The translations under genes and the position numbers were made by a program. From DATKDU01 sp035512595 (GTDB lineage Bacteria; Planctomycetota; Planctomycetia; Pirellulales; Pirellulaceae), in NCBI GenBank assembly GCA_035512595.1, contig DATKDU010000116.1:1-8576 (forward strand): DNA of 8,576 bases. The letters run 5' to 3'. Positions 6,513 to 8,576 of the stretch are shown here, piece after piece. Every line of letters begins with the position of its first letter. The stretch's first letter is position 1. The notes beneath the pieces are model-generated. The model was not told the DNA's origin, searched no databases, and worked only from the letters and a program-made list of their open reading frames with translations.

Positions 6513-6547
6513 GAGCAGAGAGCAGTGGTCGGAGGTCGGAGAAGGTA
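6513..6547 (+). repeat. Short heptanucleotide array upstream of tadA
   Basis: Five 7-nt units in register: GAGCAGA, GAGCAGT, GGTCGGA twice, GAAGGTA. GGTCGGA repeats are the same series as 1052-1075, and GAGCAGA is the same word as in the minus-strand array at 4871-4885. No facing inverted arm is obvious, so this may be a shortened or decayed copy. Confidence 0.75.
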
Positions 6548-6563
6548 GAGCGTCCGCTTGCGC

Positions 6564-6579
6564 TGCCACGCCGGTGGCA
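6564..6579. repeat. Short palindrome TGCCAC-GCCG-GTGGCA
   Basis: A perfect 6-bp stem with a 4-nt loop in the gap before tadA. It has the form of a REP-like dispersed hairpin; copy number in the genome cannot be judged from one window. Confidence 0.4.
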
Positions 6580-6672
6580 AACAGATAGACCACAATCCAT
6601 CCGTGGAAGCGCAACGGCGAAAAGAGAGCCGCTGTCTACTGACCTGGGCTCGCCGGCTCCTGGGCCCGCGAC

Positions 6673-6689
6673 GGCACACGGAGTGTGCC
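6673..6689. repeat. REP-like palindrome just after the Tat-protein stop
   Basis: GGCACAC (6673-6679), GGA loop, GTGTGCC (6683-6689): a perfect 7-bp stem starting 2 nt beyond the TAG at 6692-6694 on the minus strand. No T-tract follows, so it is not a standard intrinsic terminator. I recall similar GGCACAC-GTGTGCC elements as common in planctomycete genomes, but this is from memory and untested. It could mark or stabilise the 3' end of the two-gene transcript. Confidence 0.5.
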
Positions 6690-6691
6690 TA

Positions 6692-7708
6692 CTACGGCCG
6701 CGTCGCCATCCGCGGCTGCGGCGGGGTGGCCACGTGCAGGAAGGCGTTGTCGATCACCCACGGCGTGGACCAACTGCGGCCGTTGTCGAAGTTGATCACG
6801 TTGTAGAAGAACGTGGTGAACACGACCCCCCGCCAGTTGTAGCACATGTACGACCCGAGGTGATCGTCGGCCGTCAGGTCCTCGACCCCGGTCTTGCCGA
6901 AGAAGTGGCTGCGGCCGTCGGGGGTCATCGAAATGCCGAGCGTACACCAGGTGCCGGGCTCGAAGGTGAGCATGGGCAGGTCGCGGCCATATTCGTCGGC
7001 CCGCACGGCGGCGCTGATCGACGGTTTGATTTTGCCGTCGGCCGTCTGCTCCCGCTGCATGAAGAAGAAGATGCCGGGCCAGAACTCGTCGTAGTCGCGG
7101 TCGGGGGTGTAGCCGTTGCACCCGGTGCGGAAGGCGAACGACGCGCCGTTGCGGCGCTCCCACTGCGAGGCCGGCGGAATGAAGACGCGGCAATGGACGT
7201 TCGGCGACCAGGCGAAGGGGATCTCGCGGCCGATCTGCCCCTGCACGTTGTGCAAAAGATCGTCCTGCACGTTGTCTTCGTTGCTGATCTCGCCTGGGAC
7301 GCCGCTGCGGAGGGTCTGGATCAGCAGCGAACCCTTGCTGCCGGGAATACCGCCGGGGGGAGTCGCGATTCGCTTGACGACGTCGGGCGTGCCGCGCTTC
7401 TGCCCTTCGACCCACAGTTCGTTGCTGCTGTAGCTGCCGGGAGCACGCACTTGTTTGTCGATGTTCCAACTGCTCTTGGGATGGTTGGGATAGTAGACGA
7501 AGCTTTCGTCCTCGAAGTCGTCGCCGGTCTTGTTCACCCGCGGCCCCATGCCGGGGACGACCAGCCGCCGCTTCTGCTCGGGTGTCAGCTTCTGACGCCA
7601 GTCGGTGGAGGCAGCGGCGAGCAGCTCGCCGCGAGCGGGAGGAGCGGCAGAGGAAGCGGCCAAGGCGGCGCACGCCAGGCCGAACGAGCGGCGGGAAATG
7701 GGAGTCAT
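6692..7708 (-). CDS. Tat-exported protein of unknown function, beta-rich
   Basis: A 338-residue protein with a twin-arginine signal (MTPISRRSFGLACAALAAS, Arg pair at 6-7, likely cleavage after PPARG or ALAA-type sites by about residue 30). I do not recognise the family. After a charged stretch (DWRQKLTPEQKRRL), the body is rich in aromatic residues and turn-forming Gly/Asp/Asn, with strand-like segments such as GSLLIQTLRSG, NVHCRVFIPPASQW, FWPGIFFFMQRE, GTWCTLGISMTPDGR and NGRSWSTPWVIDNAFL. This suggests a concanavalin A-like or jelly-roll beta sandwich (inference). The start at 7708 fits the Tat signal, although no good ribosome site is visible and an in-frame start at 7786 would overlap the upstream gene. 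It follows the DUF1080 gene by 34 bp, suggesting one operon and a role in sugar or polysaccharide handling outside the cytoplasm. Confidence 0.85.
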   Translation of the reverse strand: MTPISRRSFGLACAALAASSAAPPARGELLAAASTDWRQKLTPEQKRRLVVPGMGPRVNKTGDDFEDESFVYYPNHPKSSWNIDKQVRAPGSYSSNELWVEGQKRGTPDVVKRIATPPGGIPGSKGSLLIQTLRSGVPGEISNEDNVQDDLLHNVQGQIGREIPFAWSPNVHCRVFIPPASQWERRNGASFAFRTGCNGYTPDRDYDEFWPGIFFFMQREQTADGKIKPSISAAVRADEYGRDLPMLTFEPGTWCTLGISMTPDGRSHFFGKTGVEDLTADDHLGSYMCYNWRGVVFTTFFYNVINFDNGRSWSTPWVIDNAFLHVATPPQPRMATRP

Positions 7709-7742
7709 GGCAACCAGGCGGGTAGAAAGGTCGCGGTAATCG

Positions 7743-8576
7743 TTACAGATTGCCGGCATCCACGGAGGAATCGATGCCAGCGGCATAACGGGAATAGATG
7801 GAATATCGGTTATGGATGGAATAAACGTGAGAATCTAGCGCCTGAAGATCGCAGCGGCCGCGTAGCCGGACTCGCCAGAGTTCGGGCCGAAAATGCCAGA
7901 AGTCTGGCGACTTCTGCAGCGGGCGGACGCTGACCGACTTGAACTCCACGATGTCCCCCGGATCGTGAACTTGCAGGCCGATGTAGCCGGACTGGGGACG
8001 CTTGGCTTCGCGCCGCGGCTCGTACCACTCCTTCTGCGGCGGAATGCTTGGGTCGGCCGGATCGAACGCGGTCACTGGCTTGCCGTCGAGTTCGACCAGG
8101 ACCTGGTTCCCCTTGAGCGTGATGACCATGGTCCGCCAGGCATCGGGCTCATGCTGCGGCGCTTCGGCGGATTGGGCGAGTGAGTAGATCGCACCAGTCC
8201 GGTGCAGCGGGTCGGAATGATCGCAGATTTGCACCTCGTAGCCGTGATGGACCGCGTACCAGGCGCCGATTCCCCTCTCCGAGGCATCCTTGAAGATTTG
8301 CAGCGACTCGGTGGTGAGCTTCCCCCGCTCGTCGCGCTTGGCCGGCGCGTGATTCTTGCCGACCTGCTGGAGAATGCCGTCGTCAATCCGCACGAAGACG
8401 CCGGCATTCGATTTGGCGTCTTCGGCGCGGAACACAACGCGAATCTGGCAGTCGCCGAATTTTTCCTTGGTGTAAAGCAGCAGCCCCAGTCCCTTCTCGT
8501 CGGGAGCCGTGCGAAGAACGCCGCCGGCGACGTCGAAGCTGCCGTAGCCGACGAGTGTCCAGCCGGGGTCCACTTT
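7743..8576 (-). CDS. DUF1080 (3-keto-disaccharide hydrolase type) protein, 5' end missing
   Basis: The reading frame is open to the window edge, so the N-terminus (start and any signal peptide) is missing; 277 residues are visible. Typical DUF1080/PF06439 landmarks are present: GWTLVGYGSFDVAGGVLRT near the start, FGDCQIRVVFRAEDAKSNAGVFVRI, HHGYEVQICDHSD with TGAIYSL, DAWRTMVITLKGNQVLVELDGKPV, and the closing SGYIGLQVHDPGDIVEFKSVSVRPL. These form a LamG-like beta sandwich; some members cleave 3-keto-glucosides, but most are uncharacterised. The family normally ends just after the VEFKSVSVRPL strand, about residue 220 here. The remaining 56 residues are encoded by a REP-like hairpin pair and a 9-nt tandem array, so the tail is probably acquired read-through rather than domain. 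The Tat-signal gene follows after 34 bp. Confidence 0.88.
   Translation of the reverse strand, partial: KVDPGWTLVGYGSFDVAGGVLRTAPDEKGLGLLLYTKEKFGDCQIRVVFRAEDAKSNAGVFVRIDDGILQQVGKNHAPAKRDERGKLTTESLQIFKDASERGIGAWYAVHHGYEVQICDHSDPLHRTGAIYSLAQSAEAPQHEPDAWRTMVITLKGNQVLVELDGKPVTAFDPADPSIPPQKEWYEPRREAKRPQSGYIGLQVHDPGDIVEFKSVSVRPLQKSPDFWHFRPELWRVRLRGRCDLQALDSHVYSIHNRYSIYSRYAAGIDSSVDAGNL
7779..7823 (-). repeat. Degenerate 9-nt tandem array inside the DUF1080 tail
   Basis: Five 9-nt units on the minus strand from 7823: TATTCCATC, CATAACCGA, TATTCCATC, TATTCCCGT, TATGCCGCT. Because 9 is a multiple of 3, the frame stays open and yields the periodic peptide YSI-HNR-YSI-YSR-YAA. Confidence 0.65.
7868..7914. 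repeat. REP-like pair of hairpins in the DUF1080 3' end
   Basis: Arm 1 (7868-7886) and arm 2 (7896-7914) are inverted copies matching at 15 of 19 positions, separated by 9 nt. Each arm is itself a small hairpin with loop GCCA: GACTC-GCCA-GAGTT in arm 1 and, on the minus strand, AAGTC-GCCA-GACTT in arm 2. One stem pair is swapped from G-C to C-G between the arms, a compensatory change. The element encodes tail residues KSPDFWHFRPELWRV of the DUF1080 frame. Confidence 0.6.

Noticed and set aside
6271..6600. Minus-strand frame of 109 codons just upstream of tadA
   Set aside because: No ribosome site, no recognisable domain, and it includes the repeats; a decayed gene cannot be excluded but is not supported.
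6396..6614. Small minus-strand frame with a signal-peptide-like start (FHGWIVVYLFATGVAAQADA)
   Set aside because: It needs a TTG start, has no ribosome site, and runs through the palindrome at 6564 and the heptad array at 6513, so the resemblance is probably chance.
6683..7933. Plus-strand open frame of 416 codons
   Set aside because: Antisense to the Tat-signal gene and the DUF1080 end; composition typical of a shadow frame.

Overview
The window looks like chromosomal DNA of a planctomycete, probably of the Pirellulales type and possibly from a metagenome. It is GC-rich. It carries a TraB/GumN-type secreted protein, a large planctomycete-style outer-membrane barrel, tad pilus motor genes and a DUF1080 (3-keto-disaccharide hydrolase type) protein beside a Tat-exported protein, with repeat-rich gaps between genes. 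Taxonomy is inferred from this gene mix and was not tested.

Layout. (1) 11-943, minus: exported TraB/GumN-like protein. (2) 944-1369: divergent gap filled almost entirely by 7-nt-phased repeats in inverted orientation. (3) 1370-2587, plus: signal-peptide-bearing outer-membrane barrel candidate. (4) 2588-2818: convergent gap with a degenerate 6-nt-phased inverted array and a perfect 11-bp hairpin. (5) 6257 down to 2819, minus: tadA (cpaF), tadB, tadC, in that transcription order; tadB and tadC are 3 bp apart, while tadA and tadB are separated by 181 bp holding a second inverted 7-nt array. (6) 6258-6691: no convincing gene; a third, smaller 7-nt array and two short palindromes. (7) 8576 down to 6692, minus: a DUF1080 protein (5' end cut by the window edge) followed after 34 bp by a Tat-signal protein of unknown function.

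Function. tadA, tadB and tadC encode the ATPase and the two inner-membrane platform proteins of a tight-adherence (Flp/type IVc) pilus; the pilin, prepilin peptidase, secretin, CpaB/RcpC and TadZ genes are not in the window. The DUF1080/Tat pair looks like an exported, carbohydrate-related two-gene unit. The TraB-like and barrel genes are divergently transcribed and also envelope-directed, so all seven genes act at or beyond the inner membrane.

The most unusual content is non-coding. Three gaps (1021-1189, 4779-4929, 6513-6547) share related 7-nt words fitting the approximate pattern NNCRGRG (TTCAGGG, GTCAGGG, GTCGGAG, GTCAGAG, AGCAGAG). The words are laid head to tail in long runs without loss of 7-nt register, and in two gaps a plus-strand run faces a minus-strand run. 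A fourth gap uses 6-nt words in the same inverted design, and the 3' end of the DUF1080 gene carries a 9-nt-phased array beside a covarying hairpin pair. These arrays sit in divergent, convergent and intra-operon positions, so they are unlikely to be simple terminators. They resemble, in form, the heptanucleotide STRR repeats of cyanobacteria; whether they have been described in planctomycetes I cannot tell from the sequence.
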